A stretch of DNA of 64,000 nucleotides from a bacterium (GTDB lineage: Bacteria; UBP6; UBA1177). Every line of letters begins with the position of its first letter. The stretch's first letter is position 1. The stretch lies in NCBI GenBank assembly GCA_017538365.1, contig JAFYIZ010000041.1, positions 36,039 to 100,038 of the forward strand, given 5' to 3'. A program made the position numbers and the translations under genes. The notes under the pieces were generated by a model that was given only the letters and a program-made list of their open reading frames with translations, ran no database searches and was not told the origin of the DNA. Shown here piece by piece: positions 8,924 to 16,601 of this stretch.

Positions 8924-9000
8924 GATGCCGCCGAAATCCTATCGGGATCACGACGGCGGCAACCGAAATCACGGAATACCGAAATCACGGGATCTCGAAA
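8924..9000. repeat. Dispersed palindromic intergenic repeat, copy 1
   Basis: A GC-rich block: TGCCGCCG and CGGCGGCA arms enclose 'GGGATCACGA', followed by near-repeats of 'CGAAATCACGG' and 'GGGATCTCG'. The same words recur at 34468-34550 and 58457-58550, always directly after a gene end. Confidence 0.6.
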
Positions 9001-9006
9001 TTTTTA

Positions 9007-9034
9007 TTGCATTAAATTAAAAAAAAGATTATCT
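9007..9034 (+). promoter_or_regulatory. Candidate promoter of the lysine aminotransferase gene
   Basis: TTGCAT (9007-9012), a 16-bp spacer and TTATCT (9029-9034), 68 bp before the ATG. Confidence 0.4.
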
Positions 9035-9101
9035 CTCTGCCGTAAATTGTTTTCTGAAATTTGGTGTCCCGTTTTTTTTAATATTTTTTTAGGAGTGAAA
9101 A

Positions 9102-10541
9102 ATGGCAACAAAGAAAGCAACACCGGCTGCAAAAGCTGCTCCGGCAAAGAAACCGTGCGCAAAAAAAGCTTGCTGCGCAAAAACAGTTAAAGACGTTAAA
9201 CCGGCTGCAATCAAAGAGATGAAGGCTTCTCAGGTTCACCAGATCCTCGGCAAGTACATCCTCTGCGACGGCTACGACATGGTTGTCGACACCGAAAAAA
9301 GCCACGGCAGCTACATGTACGATGCAAAGCACAACAAAGAGTACCTCGATTTCTTCTCATTCTTTGCTTCAATGCCCATCGGCTTCAACCATCCGAAACT
9401 TCACAACGAAGATTTCATCAAAGAGATCGGTGAAGTAGCTCTTCACAAAATTTCGAACAGCGACTTCTACACCACGACGATGGCTGAATTTGTTGAAGCT
9501 ATGGCAACCACAGCAAAACCCGACTACATGAAGAAGATGTTCTTCGTTGACGGCGGCGGTCTTGCTGTTGAAAACGCACTTAAAACCGCTTTCGACTGGA
9601 AATTCAGAAAGAACCTTGAAAAAGGTGTAAGAATCGACGAAAACGAGATGAAGATCATCCACTTCAAACAGGCTTTCCACGGAAGAACCGGTTACACTCT
9701 TTCGCTCACCAACACTTCCGACCCGAGAAAATATATGTATTTCCCGAAATTCGACTGGCCGAGAATCACCAACCCGAAAGCTATTTTCCCGCTTGAAGGC
9801 GAAAATCTGAAGAAAACCATCGAATCCGAGAAGATCGCCTGCAAAGAAATCCTTGATGCATGCGAAAAATACGGCAGCCAGATTGCCGGCCTCATCATTG
9901 AACCGGTTCAGGGCGAAGGCGGTGACAACCACTTCAGAAAAGAGTTCATTCAGGAACTCAGAAAGTTCGCTGATAAATACGACTTCCTTCTTATCTTCGA
10001 CGAAGTTCAGGCAGGCGGCGGTCTCAGCGGAAAATGGTGGACTCACGAACATTACGGCGTAAAACCCGACATCATCTGCTTCGGAAAGAAATTCCAGGTT
10101 TGCGGTATCCTTGCAAACGACAGAGTTCTTTCTGTCAAGAACAACGTTTTCGTTGAATCAAGCAGACTTAACTCAACTTGGGGCGGCAACATCGTCGATA
10201 TGAAGAGAACGGCTCGTTACCTCAAGATCATAAAGGAAGAAAAGCTCGTTGAAAACGCAGCGAAAATGGGAAAAATCCTTCTTGAAGGACTTGAAGCACT
10301 TTCCAAGAAGACAAAAGGCAAAATCTTCAACGTACGCGGCAAAGGTCTTCTCTGCGCATTCGACATGAAAGACGGCGCAGCTAGAAACAAATTCATTGAC
10401 GACTGCATGAACAAAGAGAACATGATCGTTCTTGCTTGCGGCGACAATTCAATCAGATTCAGACCGTTCCTTGACATCACAGAAGCTGACGTTAAAGAAG
10501 GTTTGAAGAGAATGGAAAGAGTTCTTACCGCTAAAAAGTAA
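9102..10541 (+). CDS. lat: L-lysine 6-aminotransferase with a Lys/Ala/Cys-rich N-terminal tail
   Basis: A 479-residue PLP enzyme of class-III aminotransferase fold. It would move the epsilon-amino group of lysine to 2-oxoglutarate, giving allysine. Matches to the Lat family are HQILGKYILCDGYDMVVD, the PLP-phosphate loop FHGRTGYTLSLTNT, EPVQGEGGDNHFR, the cofactor Asp in IFDEVQAG and the Schiff-base Lys in CFGKKFQVCG. The first 35 residues are unlike the family: repeated A-A-K/P-A-K with four cysteines (KPCAKKACCAK), resembling a histone H1-like or metal-binding tail. AGGAG precedes the ATG. Monocistronic, between a promoter at 9007 and a terminator at 10562. Pipecolate or lysine catabolism would be usual; no pathway partner is nearby. 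Confidence 0.86.
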   Translation: MATKKATPAAKAAPAKKPCAKKACCAKTVKDVKPAAIKEMKASQVHQILGKYILCDGYDMVVDTEKSHGSYMYDAKHNKEYLDFFSFFASMPIGFNHPKLHNEDFIKEIGEVALHKISNSDFYTTTMAEFVEAMATTAKPDYMKKMFFVDGGGLAVENALKTAFDWKFRKNLEKGVRIDENEMKIIHFKQAFHGRTGYTLSLTNTSDPRKYMYFPKFDWPRITNPKAIFPLEGENLKKTIESEKIACKEILDACEKYGSQIAGLIIEPVQGEGGDNHFRKEFIQELRKFADKYDFLLIFDEVQAGGGLSGKWWTHEHYGVKPDIICFGKKFQVCGILANDRVLSVKNNVFVESSRLNSTWGGNIVDMKRTARYLKIIKEEKLVENAAKMGKILLEGLEALSKKTKGKIFNVRGKGLLCAFDMKDGAARNKFIDDCMNKENMIVLACGDNSIRFRPFLDITEADVKEGLKRMERVLTAKK

Positions 10542-10561
10542 GTTGTCTCCATTATAACCTC

Positions 10562-10593
10562 AAAAGGGCCGGCTCAGTCCGGCTCTTTTTTTT
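10562..10593 (+). terminator. Rho-independent terminator after lat
   Basis: Stem AAGGGCCGG/CCGGCTCTT with loop CTCAGT (10573-10578), one G-U pair, followed by eight T. The A-tract on the left arm would also let it work in reverse. Confidence 0.85.
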
Positions 10594-10610
10594 GCAGGCA
10601 GGTCAAAAAT

Positions 10611-10638
10611 TTGTTTTTATGCCGTTTTCATATAAAAT
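10611..10638 (+). promoter_or_regulatory. Candidate promoter of the 10664 lipoprotein gene
   Basis: TTGTTT (10611-10616), a 16-bp spacer and TAAAAT (10633-10638), followed by the GC-rich discriminator ACGCGG. Confidence 0.45.
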
Positions 10639-10663
10639 ACGCGGACTTTTTTTCGGAGGTTCA

Positions 10664-11224
10664 ATGAATTCAGTTCGTTTTTGCTTGGGTAAAGCAGTTC
10701 TTGCCGTGATTTTATGCAGTTTGCCGCTTTTTTTCTTTTCATGCTCCAAAAATGAAGAAAAAAAAGTCGAAGCTGAAGAAAAAGCACCCGATCTCACGAT
10801 AACGCAGACAGATATCATGCTTCTGATCGAACACAAAAAAACGATCGATGCAATAACTTCGAAATACGACAAAAAAATTTCAGGAGCTCAACCGAGTCTG
10901 GCTTACAAACTTATCGAAGATGGAAAAAGCGAAATCAACGAATACCTTGAAAGCAAAGGATTGAAACCAGAAATTTTCATGAAAAAATCGAAAAAAATAT
11001 TGAAATGCTACCTCGCTTTCAACGAAATCAGCGATGAGACAATGCAGAAAAGAATCGAAATCCTCAGACAGAACGACACTCCGGAAAATGATATCAAAAA
11101 CAAAACCGCAACATACAAAAAAGCAGGGGAAGCCTTTTTTAAAGAAATGACATCAGGACTTTCCCAAAAAGAAATCGACCTCGTCAAATCGAACTTCAAA
11201 AATATCGCTGCCGTCGCGGAATAA
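10664..11224 (+). CDS. Small helical lipoprotein, function unknown
   Basis: A 186-residue lipoprotein: signal peptide ending LFFFSC, then a short Lys/Glu-rich linker and a mostly helical domain (DLTITQTDIMLLIEHKKTID and later QKRIEILRQNDTPENDIKNK). I do not recognise a family. The pattern of a charged helical domain that starts with 'T.TD...LI' resembles small lipoproteins of delta/myxobacteria, but no function is known to me. CGGAGG lies 6 nt before the ATG, which decides this start over an in-frame one 24 codons upstream inside the terminator region. Monocistronic: a terminator lies upstream and a new promoter downstream. Confidence 0.7.
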   Translation: MNSVRFCLGKAVLAVILCSLPLFFFSCSKNEEKKVEAEEKAPDLTITQTDIMLLIEHKKTIDAITSKYDKKISGAQPSLAYKLIEDGKSEINEYLESKGLKPEIFMKKSKKILKCYLAFNEISDETMQKRIEILRQNDTPENDIKNKTATYKKAGEAFFKEMTSGLSQKEIDLVKSNFKNIAAVAE

Positions 11225-11232
11225 CACTCTTT

Positions 11233-11260
11233 TTGCCTTATAAAAAAAAATCAATAGAAT
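11233..11260 (+). promoter_or_regulatory. Candidate promoter of the amgK-murU operon
   Basis: TTGCCT (11233-11238), a 16-bp spacer and TAGAAT (11255-11260), 48 bp before the first gene. Confidence 0.45.
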
Positions 11261-11308
11261 AGGATGTTTTGGTTTTTTTATACGCTGTAAGTTCGCTCGG
11301 AGGAAGCA

Positions 11309-11920
11309 ATGCGAAAAACAGAAAGGCTTGATTTTGTTGGTGCTTTTGAACAAGGCTGGATTCAGTACAAATCGAATTTCACGAAACTTGCCGGCTGGGG
11401 CGCAGCAATTGCCGTTCCGCCTGTATTTTTTCATTTCAGCATAACGGCAGGAGTGATTCTGACGCTGATTTTTGAAGGATTTCTGATGATTCTTCTTGCA
11501 AATTCGGTCGTCTGCGCTTCAAAAGGGATGAAAAACGACACTTTTTCTTCGGCAAGACTTCTTTTGACCTGCTTTAAAAACGGTTTTCTGATTTCGATAC
11601 TCCTTTTCCCGCTGCTCGTTATCGGCGCGGCAGCCGCTGTAATTCCTTCGATCGCTCTTTTCAGCGTTTTCATGTTCACATTTTTCATCACGGCGCGCAA
11701 ACAGAGATTCGCCGTTGACGCAATGTGGGACAGCCTTCGCGAAGGAAACGGCTACCGACTTCCTCTTTTCCTGTTTTCACTGATTTTCTATGCTTCCGCC
11801 GCTCTGGCGTTTCTTCTCGCACAACTGTTCATGCCGCTCGGATTCATCGCCGGAGCGCTTATCACCCCTTATTTTTTCTCTGTAATTTATGAATTTTACG
11901 ACCAGCTGGAGACAAAATAA
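11309..11920 (+). CDS. Polytopic membrane protein, DUF975/YciC-like
   Basis: A 203-residue integral membrane protein with about five hydrophobic helices, near 30-65, 87-130 and 148-193. It opens with the cytoplasmic segment LDFVGAFEQGWIQYKSNF, the pattern of DUF975 and related membrane proteins ('..f..gf..yk.nf...'). No catalytic motif is visible. GGAGG precedes the ATG. The stop and the ATG of amgK share one base (TAATG), so translation of the kinase is coupled to this gene. The context suggests a role at the membrane in recycling or handling cell-wall sugars, but that is inference only. Confidence 0.7.
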   Translation: MRKTERLDFVGAFEQGWIQYKSNFTKLAGWGAAIAVPPVFFHFSITAGVILTLIFEGFLMILLANSVVCASKGMKNDTFSSARLLLTCFKNGFLISILLFPLLVIGAAAAVIPSIALFSVFMFTFFITARKQRFAVDAMWDSLREGNGYRLPLFLFSLIFYASAALAFLLAQLFMPLGFIAGALITPYFFSVIYEFYDQLETK

Positions 11921-12963
11921 TGAACTACGAAACCGATTTTCTGGCTTATCAGCTTTTAAACCTTTACAAAGGAAGAAAAGTTCTCGATTTTTTCGTTGAA
12001 CCGCTTTTCGGCGACGCTTCGGGCAGATCCTACTGCAGAATCCGCTTTGAAAACACGACCGTCGTCATGATGAAAGTCGCAAATATCAAACCCGGGGAGT
12101 TCGGGCGCGGCGATTCATTCACCGATTTCATTGCAATCCGCGACTTTTTGAGCGGCTTAGGCGTAAATGTGCCTGCAATACTTGCCGTAATTCCGGAACA
12201 GAAGGCTATGCTTCTCGAAGATCTGGGAGACACCACACTTTTCAAACAGATAGAAAACGACAGAAAGAACAAGTTCAAATACATCAAAGACGCGCTTGAT
12301 CTGCTCACCGATACGCAGAAAAAACTTTACGACCGCACAAAATTCGACACTCCGGCAGACAAAAGAAAGTTTACAACCAAACTTTTTATGGATGAGTTCT
12401 ACCATTTTTACGAATACATGATCGCAAAAAGGGTTTACGCGATTCCTTACAAAAATCTGTGGCCGAAACTTGAAAAATACTGCACGAAAATTTCGAAAGA
12501 GCTTTACAATCTCCCCTATTTCTTTTCGCACAGGGATTTTCAGTCGAAAAATATCATGGTCAAAGACGATAAAAAATATCTCATCGACTTTCAGGATGCC
12601 CTGATGGCGCCTGCGGTTTACGACCTTGTTTCGCTTCTGCGCGATTCTTACGTAACCCTTTCGGCGGATGAACTTTCATCGCTTCTTTCCTATTTCTGGA
12701 ACACGAACAGCGTTATGCACGAAGTTTTCAACGACTACGAAACTTTCGAGCATGCTTTCTATATTCAGACTCTGCAGCGCAAGATGAAAGATGCCGGAAG
12801 ATTCGTCTATCTCAATCAGGTCAAAGGCAAAGAGTGGTTCGTTCCCTACATCCTGCCGACTCTCGGCTACGTGAAAGACGCACTCATAAAGCTCGAACTT
12901 GACAAGATTTTAGAGCTTCTCGCTCCGTTTATTCCTGAATTTGACAACGGGAGATCAAAGTGA
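11920..12963 (+). CDS. amgK: N-acetylmuramate/N-acetylglucosamine anomeric kinase
   Basis: A 347-residue aminoglycoside-phosphotransferase-fold kinase. The order of elements fits the AmgK family: an N-terminal LFGDASGRSYCRIRF nucleotide loop, MLLEDLGDTTLF, the catalytic HRDFQSKNIM and the metal-binding LIDFQDALMAPAVYDLVSL. AmgK phosphorylates the anomeric hydroxyl of MurNAc (and GlcNAc) released from recycled peptidoglycan. Assignment is firm because its stop overlaps the start of a MurU-type nucleotidyltransferase (GTGA), the partner in the MurU bypass to UDP-MurNAc that avoids fosfomycin-sensitive de novo synthesis. Length is the family norm. Confidence 0.88.
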   Translation: MNYETDFLAYQLLNLYKGRKVLDFFVEPLFGDASGRSYCRIRFENTTVVMMKVANIKPGEFGRGDSFTDFIAIRDFLSGLGVNVPAILAVIPEQKAMLLEDLGDTTLFKQIENDRKNKFKYIKDALDLLTDTQKKLYDRTKFDTPADKRKFTTKLFMDEFYHFYEYMIAKRVYAIPYKNLWPKLEKYCTKISKELYNLPYFFSHRDFQSKNIMVKDDKKYLIDFQDALMAPAVYDLVSLLRDSYVTLSADELSSLLSYFWNTNSVMHEVFNDYETFEHAFYIQTLQRKMKDAGRFVYLNQVKGKEWFVPYILPTLGYVKDALIKLELDKILELLAPFIPEFDNGRSK

Positions 12964-13991
12964 AAGCCCTTATTTTAGCCGCAGGTTTCGGAACCAGAAT
13001 GGCTCCGATCACAGACAGCATTCCGAAACCGCTTATTCCGGTTCTTAACCGCCCGACGATCGAATACAACATCTACTTTCTAAAGCATTACGGGATAAAG
13101 GAGATTTACATCAACCTTCACTCCCACGGAGAAAAAATCGCAAAAGCGCTCGGCAACGGCAGCAAATACGGCGTGAGCATCGAATATCTCCCGGAACAAG
13201 AGATTCTTGGAACCGGCGGTGCGATCGCTTCAATGGCTCCTTTCGTCAAAAAAGAGCCCTTCGTCGTCATAAATTCCGACACGATTTTCAACTTCGACCT
13301 CGACAAGATGATCGAAAGCCACAATCACTCTGATTCTCTGGCGACTTTAGGCATACTTCCGGCATCGCAGAACGACCCGCGCTCAGTCATCCGTGTTGAC
13401 GGAAACAAGATTGTCAGGATGCTCAACGAATCGATTTACGATACGATTCCCGAAGGAAATGCGCTTTTCACGGGCATTCACGTCATAAATCCGCAGCTTC
13501 TCGAATTTATTCCGAAAGGGTGCTTCGTTTCGATCACGAGCTATGTCTACAAGCGGGCAATCAAGTCGAGAAGAAACCTCAACGCCTTTTACATCAAAGG
13601 AAACTGGTGGGATATGGGAACACCGGACGGATATCTCGACTGTTCGTTCGAGCTTCTCCGCACGCTTCCGCTCAAATTCTTTGACGACACCGACATTTTC
13701 GGCGACTACTACCACACGAAATACGAAGATTTCGCAGGCAGTAAAAACGAAGACTTTTTCGTAGCGCTCGGCAAAAAACTCAACTTCCCGCCTATCAAGC
13801 AGGAACCTCCGATAGTGATAGGCAACAACTGCGAAATCGAAAAAAGCAGCGAAATCGTTCTGGGACCGAATCTCATCGCGGGCGACGGCGCGGTTCTTAC
13901 GGCAGATCACGACCTTTCCAACGCCGTTTACCTTCCTGGTGCCGACGGAACAAGGGTTATCTACGGAAAGAACGGAAAAATTTATTACTGA
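12960..13991 (+). CDS. murU: N-acetylmuramate-1-phosphate uridylyltransferase
   Basis: A 343-residue sugar-1-phosphate nucleotidyltransferase. It begins with the signature LILAAGFGTRMAPITDSIPK and then PLIPVLNRP. EYLPEQEILGTGGAI and VINSDTIFNFD (the metal-binding Asp) follow. GNWWDMGTPDGY is the active-site loop near the C-terminal side of the core. It is longer than typical MurU (about 225): about 110 extra residues carry a left-handed-helix-like segment (VIGNNCEIEKSSEIVLGPN). The tail may bind or regulate, as in GlmU-like relatives. Start is the GTG overlapping the amgK stop. Together with AmgK it would return MurNAc to UDP-MurNAc in the cytoplasm. Confidence 0.85.
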   Translation: MKALILAAGFGTRMAPITDSIPKPLIPVLNRPTIEYNIYFLKHYGIKEIYINLHSHGEKIAKALGNGSKYGVSIEYLPEQEILGTGGAIASMAPFVKKEPFVVINSDTIFNFDLDKMIESHNHSDSLATLGILPASQNDPRSVIRVDGNKIVRMLNESIYDTIPEGNALFTGIHVINPQLLEFIPKGCFVSITSYVYKRAIKSRRNLNAFYIKGNWWDMGTPDGYLDCSFELLRTLPLKFFDDTDIFGDYYHTKYEDFAGSKNEDFFVALGKKLNFPPIKQEPPIVIGNNCEIEKSSEIVLGPNLIAGDGAVLTADHDLSNAVYLPGADGTRVIYGKNGKIYY

Positions 13992-14017
13992 TTCTTTTTT
14001 AATTCACAAAACATTAG

Positions 14018-14046
14018 TTGACATCGCGTTTTTTGCGCTCTATATT
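14018..14046 (+). promoter_or_regulatory. Promoter of the cobalamin riboswitch unit
   Basis: Perfect -35 TTGACA (14018-14023), a 17-bp spacer and TATATT (14041-14046). Transcription would begin at about 14053, right at the aptamer. Confidence 0.75.
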
Positions 14047-14054
14047 GCCGCCGC

Positions 14055-14142
14055 GATTTGTTTCCTGCGGAAATCGGTGAAAATCCGATGCTGTCCCGCA
14101 ACCGTGTAGCTTTAAGCCAAGCCGGATACGCAGACTCAAATC
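14055..14142 (+). ncRNA. Cobalamin (B12) riboswitch aptamer
   Basis: P1 is formed by GATTTG (14055-14060) and CAAATC (14137-14142). The conserved core is present in order: GCGGAAATCGGTGAAAATCC, then TGCTGTCCCGCAACCGTG, and finally the B12 box AAGCCAAGCCGGATAC. These are the diagnostic words of the cobalamin class (RF00174), in a short form without a large peripheral domain. The P1 3' strand competes with a 5-bp stem ACTCA/TGAGT (14134-14138/14147-14151), a plausible switch element. The first gene under its control is the lipoprotein at 14236, not a known B12 gene. Confidence 0.9.
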
Positions 14143-14163
14143 AGTAATGAGTACCCCGAGGAG

Positions 14164-14201
14164 GGAAAAATTGCGATTCAAAAGGTTTGCACAATTTTTC
14201 C
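14164..14201 (+). promoter_or_regulatory. Expression-platform hairpin of the riboswitch
   Basis: GGAAAAATTG (14164-14173) pairs perfectly with CAATTTTTCC (14192-14201) over an 18-nt loop. It lies between the aptamer and the ribosome site (GGAGGAG, 14226-14232). The right arm is T-rich but no U-tract follows, so attenuation or an RNA-processing role are both open. Confidence 0.5.
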
Positions 14202-14235
14202 GTATTTATTCACTTTCCAAATGATGGAGGAGAAA

Positions 14236-15156
14236 ATGAAAAAAACCTTATCCTTTCTTGTTATTGTTTTTGTATTGATTTTCGCAGTATCGTGCGGCGG
14301 CAGCAGCAATGAGAACACTGATCCTACGACAGAACCTACAACAGAGCCCACGACTGAGCCGACTACTGAGCCCACGACAGAACCGACCACCGAACCAACG
14401 ACTGAACCAACGACTGAACCAACAACAGAACCAACGACTGAACCAACCGATGAACCCGTTGAAGAACCGCTTGAAATCATCGGAAGCTATCTGGATGATT
14501 GGGGAACTTTCAACGTTATTTCCGAAACTGACTGGAGTATGGAATCTTCCTACGGCAAATCGGTTTTCCACATTTCACAGTATGACAACGAACAGGATTT
14601 TGTAATTGCGCAGAACGACAAAGAAAATGAGTACAACCCTGAACTTTGGAGCAGATTCGACTACACCGAAAAAGACGGCGACCTTTACTACTGCCAGACT
14701 GCTTTTGATGCAGAAAGCGAAGAAGCTGCTCTCGCTACTGCGGCTGCAGACAAAACCGATCCGGCAACTTCGGGTTGCGGCGGTTATCCGTGGACAAAAC
14801 TCAACGAACCGACCGAAATTATGGGAAACTATACTGATGATTATGAAACCGCATACGTCATTACGGCAACCGAATGGACTATGGAATCTTCCTACGGCAA
14901 ATCGGTTTTCCACATCTCAAAGTATGACAACGAAAACGATTTCATCATCGCGCAGAATGACAAAGAAAATGAGTACAACCCTGAACTTTGGAGCAGATTC
15001 GACTACACCGAAAAAGATAGCGTTCTTTACTACTGCCAGACTTCTTACGATGCAGAAAGCGAAGAAGCGGCTCTCGCTACTGCAGCTGCAGACAAAACCG
15101 ATCCGGCAACTTCGGGTTGCGGCGGTTACGCTTGGACAAAGCTGACAGCGAAATAA
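14236..15156 (+). CDS. B12-regulated lipoprotein: Thr-Glu-Pro stalk with two repeated Cys/Trp domains
   Basis: A 306-residue lipoprotein. The signal peptide ends FAVSC, followed by GGSSNENTD. Residues about 31-75 are a stalk of (T-E-P-T) repeats. Two nearly identical domains of about 110 residues then occupy about 77-190 and 193-304. Each opens with an 'EI.G.Y.DD' element and carries MESSYGKSVFHIS, DF.IAQNDKEN, ELWSRFDYTEKD, YYCQT and SGCGGY.WTKL; two Cys per domain could pair. Related domains occur in surface proteins of Leptospira and other bacteria with no assigned function (from memory). The DNA of the two copies is almost the same, so the duplication is recent. ATG 14236 follows GGAGGAG. 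Control by the riboswitch suggests a role in corrinoid capture at the cell surface; this is inference. Confidence 0.85.
   Translation: MKKTLSFLVIVFVLIFAVSCGGSSNENTDPTTEPTTEPTTEPTTEPTTEPTTEPTTEPTTEPTTEPTTEPTDEPVEEPLEIIGSYLDDWGTFNVISETDWSMESSYGKSVFHISQYDNEQDFVIAQNDKENEYNPELWSRFDYTEKDGDLYYCQTAFDAESEEAALATAAADKTDPATSGCGGYPWTKLNEPTEIMGNYTDDYETAYVITATEWTMESSYGKSVFHISKYDNENDFIIAQNDKENEYNPELWSRFDYTEKDSVLYYCQTSYDAESEEAALATAAADKTDPATSGCGGYAWTKLTAK
14329..14455 (+). repeat. 12-bp tandem repeats encoding the Thr-Glu-Pro-Thr stalk
   Basis: About ten imperfect 12-bp units of the form GAACCGACGACT. Wobble positions vary (CCT/CCC/CCG/CCA, ACA/ACG/ACC/ACT), so the protein repeat, not only the DNA, appears to be kept. 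Length changes by slippage would be expected between strains. Confidence 0.85.
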
Positions 15157-15162
15157 CTGCGT

Positions 15163-15224
15163 CAAAAATCTTTCTAAACCATAAGGATTTCAATTTTGGC
15201 TTTTGCTAATTCCTAAGATTTTTG
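15163..15224 (+). promoter_or_regulatory. Inverted repeat overlapping the ribosome site of the second lipoprotein
   Basis: CAAAAATCTT (15163-15172) is the exact reverse complement of AAGATTTTTG (15215-15224). The right arm enters the TTGGAG ribosome site of the gene at 15234. Pairing over the 42-nt loop could lower its translation relative to the first gene. Confidence 0.35.
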
Positions 15225-15233
15225 GAGATAAAA

Positions 15234-16511
15234 ATGAAAAAATTTTTTATTTTTGCCCTTATTTTCACACTTTTGTTTCTCGTATCGTGCGGCGGCAGCA
15301 GCAACAACGACCCTGAGCCGACTACAGAGCCTACAAGTGAGCCGACAACCGAGCCGACTACTGAACCGACAACTGAACCGACAACTGAACCGACAACTGA
15401 ACCAACCACCGAGCCAACGACTGAACCAACTGAAGAACCGACTACTGAACCAACAACTGAGCCAACAACCGATCCCACAACTGAACCGACTACTGAACCA
15501 ACAACTGAGCCAACGACTGAACCAACTGAAGAACCTGTCAAAACCCACGAAATCATCGGAAGATACCATGATGCATGGGGTTACAGTCACATCATCTCCA
15601 GGACTGCATGGTTCCAGCCTTCCGAATACGGCGATTCTCTTTTCCACATTAAGTATGTCGATATCGAAAACGATTTCATAATAGCTCAAAACGATGCTGA
15701 AAAAGCCTTCTACAAAGAGAAATGGAGCAGATTTGACTACACTATAAAAGAAGGAAAAATTTATTACTGTCAGATCGCTTTCAACGCAGAAACAAAAGAA
15801 GATGCCATTGCTGCAACTACAGCAGACAGAACCGACCTTACCGACAAAGGCTGCAACGACAATCCATGGAGCGAACTTATCGAAGTCGTTGAAGAACCGA
15901 TCGACAAAGACGATGAAAAAATCGTTGCATGGGCAACCGGTTACGAAAATTACATTGTCGGCGAAGGTGTCACTGAAGAGTGGCAGACTCCCGAAAAGGC
16001 TCTCGGAAAAGCTAAAGGCGATTCCTACGATGTTGTAGTTTTAGGTGACGGCGGCAGCATAGTTCTTACTTTCGCAAAACCGATTACTGATGGCGAAGGC
16101 GGCGATTTTGCGGTTTTCGAAAACAGCTTCAATGACGGTTTCCTTGAACTCGGAACAGTCGAAGTAAGCAGCGACGGTGAACATTTCGTCGGATTTGACC
16201 ATTTCTATCTGGGACTTGAAAAAATCGGTGGAACAGGTTCGCATGATGCCAGCCTCATCTGGGGATTCGCAGGCAAATTCAAACAGGGCAAAGGTAATAT
16301 GTTCGACCTTGCAGACCTTGAAGGAAAACCTGAAGTTGAAGACGGAACAGTAGATCTCAATGCAATCACCCACGTTAAAATCGTTGACGTTATCGGTGAC
16401 GGATCGCAGTTTGATTCAATCGGAGACCCGATTTACGATCCTTATCCGACAGGAGCAATAAGCGCAGGTTTCGACCTTGACGCAATAGCTGTCATCAATC
16501 AAAAAGAATAA
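15234..16511 (+). CDS. B12-regulated lipoprotein: Thr-Glu-Pro stalk, Cys/Trp domain and C-terminal beta-sandwich-like domain
   Basis: A 425-residue lipoprotein, signal peptide ending FLVSC and GGSSNNDPE. The stalk (about 27-105) is twice as long as in the upstream gene. One copy of the same 110-residue domain follows ([34 protein letters not shown]). Residues about 220-425 are a separate domain: [65 protein letters not shown] and [10 protein letters not shown]. That domain pattern is widespread in exported proteins and, as I recall, occurs near B12 transport loci in other phyla; I could not verify this. Read from the same riboswitch transcript, 77 nt after the first gene. ATG 15234 lies in frame after TTGGAG. 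Confidence 0.85.
   Translation: MKKFFIFALIFTLLFLVSCGGSSNNDPEPTTEPTSEPTTEPTTEPTTEPTTEPTTEPTTEPTTEPTEEPTTEPTTEPTTDPTTEPTTEPTTEPTTEPTEEPVKTHEIIGRYHDAWGYSHIISRTAWFQPSEYGDSLFHIKYVDIENDFIIAQNDAEKAFYKEKWSRFDYTIKEGKIYYCQIAFNAETKEDAIAATTADRTDLTDKGCNDNPWSELIEVVEEPIDKDDEKIVAWATGYENYIVGEGVTEEWQTPEKALGKAKGDSYDVVVLGDGGSIVLTFAKPITDGEGGDFAVFENSFNDGFLELGTVEVSSDGEHFVGFDHFYLGLEKIGGTGSHDASLIWGFAGKFKQGKGNMFDLADLEGKPEVEDGTVDLNAITHVKIVDVIGDGSQFDSIGDPIYDPYPTGAISAGFDLDAIAVINQKE
15318..15535 (+). repeat. 12-bp tandem repeats encoding the longer Thr-Glu-Pro-Thr stalk
   Basis: About 18 degenerate units of GAACCGACAACT type with occasional variants (TEEP, TSEP, TDP). Same unit as at 14329 but nearly double in number. 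Confidence 0.85.
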
Positions 16512-16601
16512 ACACATCAACAATCATCAATAATTTTTATTCTTTCTTTCCCATTTTATTCAAGTGTGCTATAAAGCGGCGGATTTTTCGCAGGAGGAGA
16601 T

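Noticed and set aside
9369..10052. A 227-codon minus-strand frame opposite lat
   Set aside because: The Lat family match covers the plus strand fully; the frame has no start signal.
15318..15535. Regular short repeats that could recall a CRISPR array
   Set aside because: Units are 12 bp, contiguous, without spacers, in frame and translated as a stalk; no cas genes are present.
14178..15689. Minus-strand frames rich in Gly-Ser-Val and Trp-Phe-Ser opposite the stalks
   Set aside because: They are the complement of the Thr-Glu-Pro repeats; codon pattern and signal peptides support only the plus strand.
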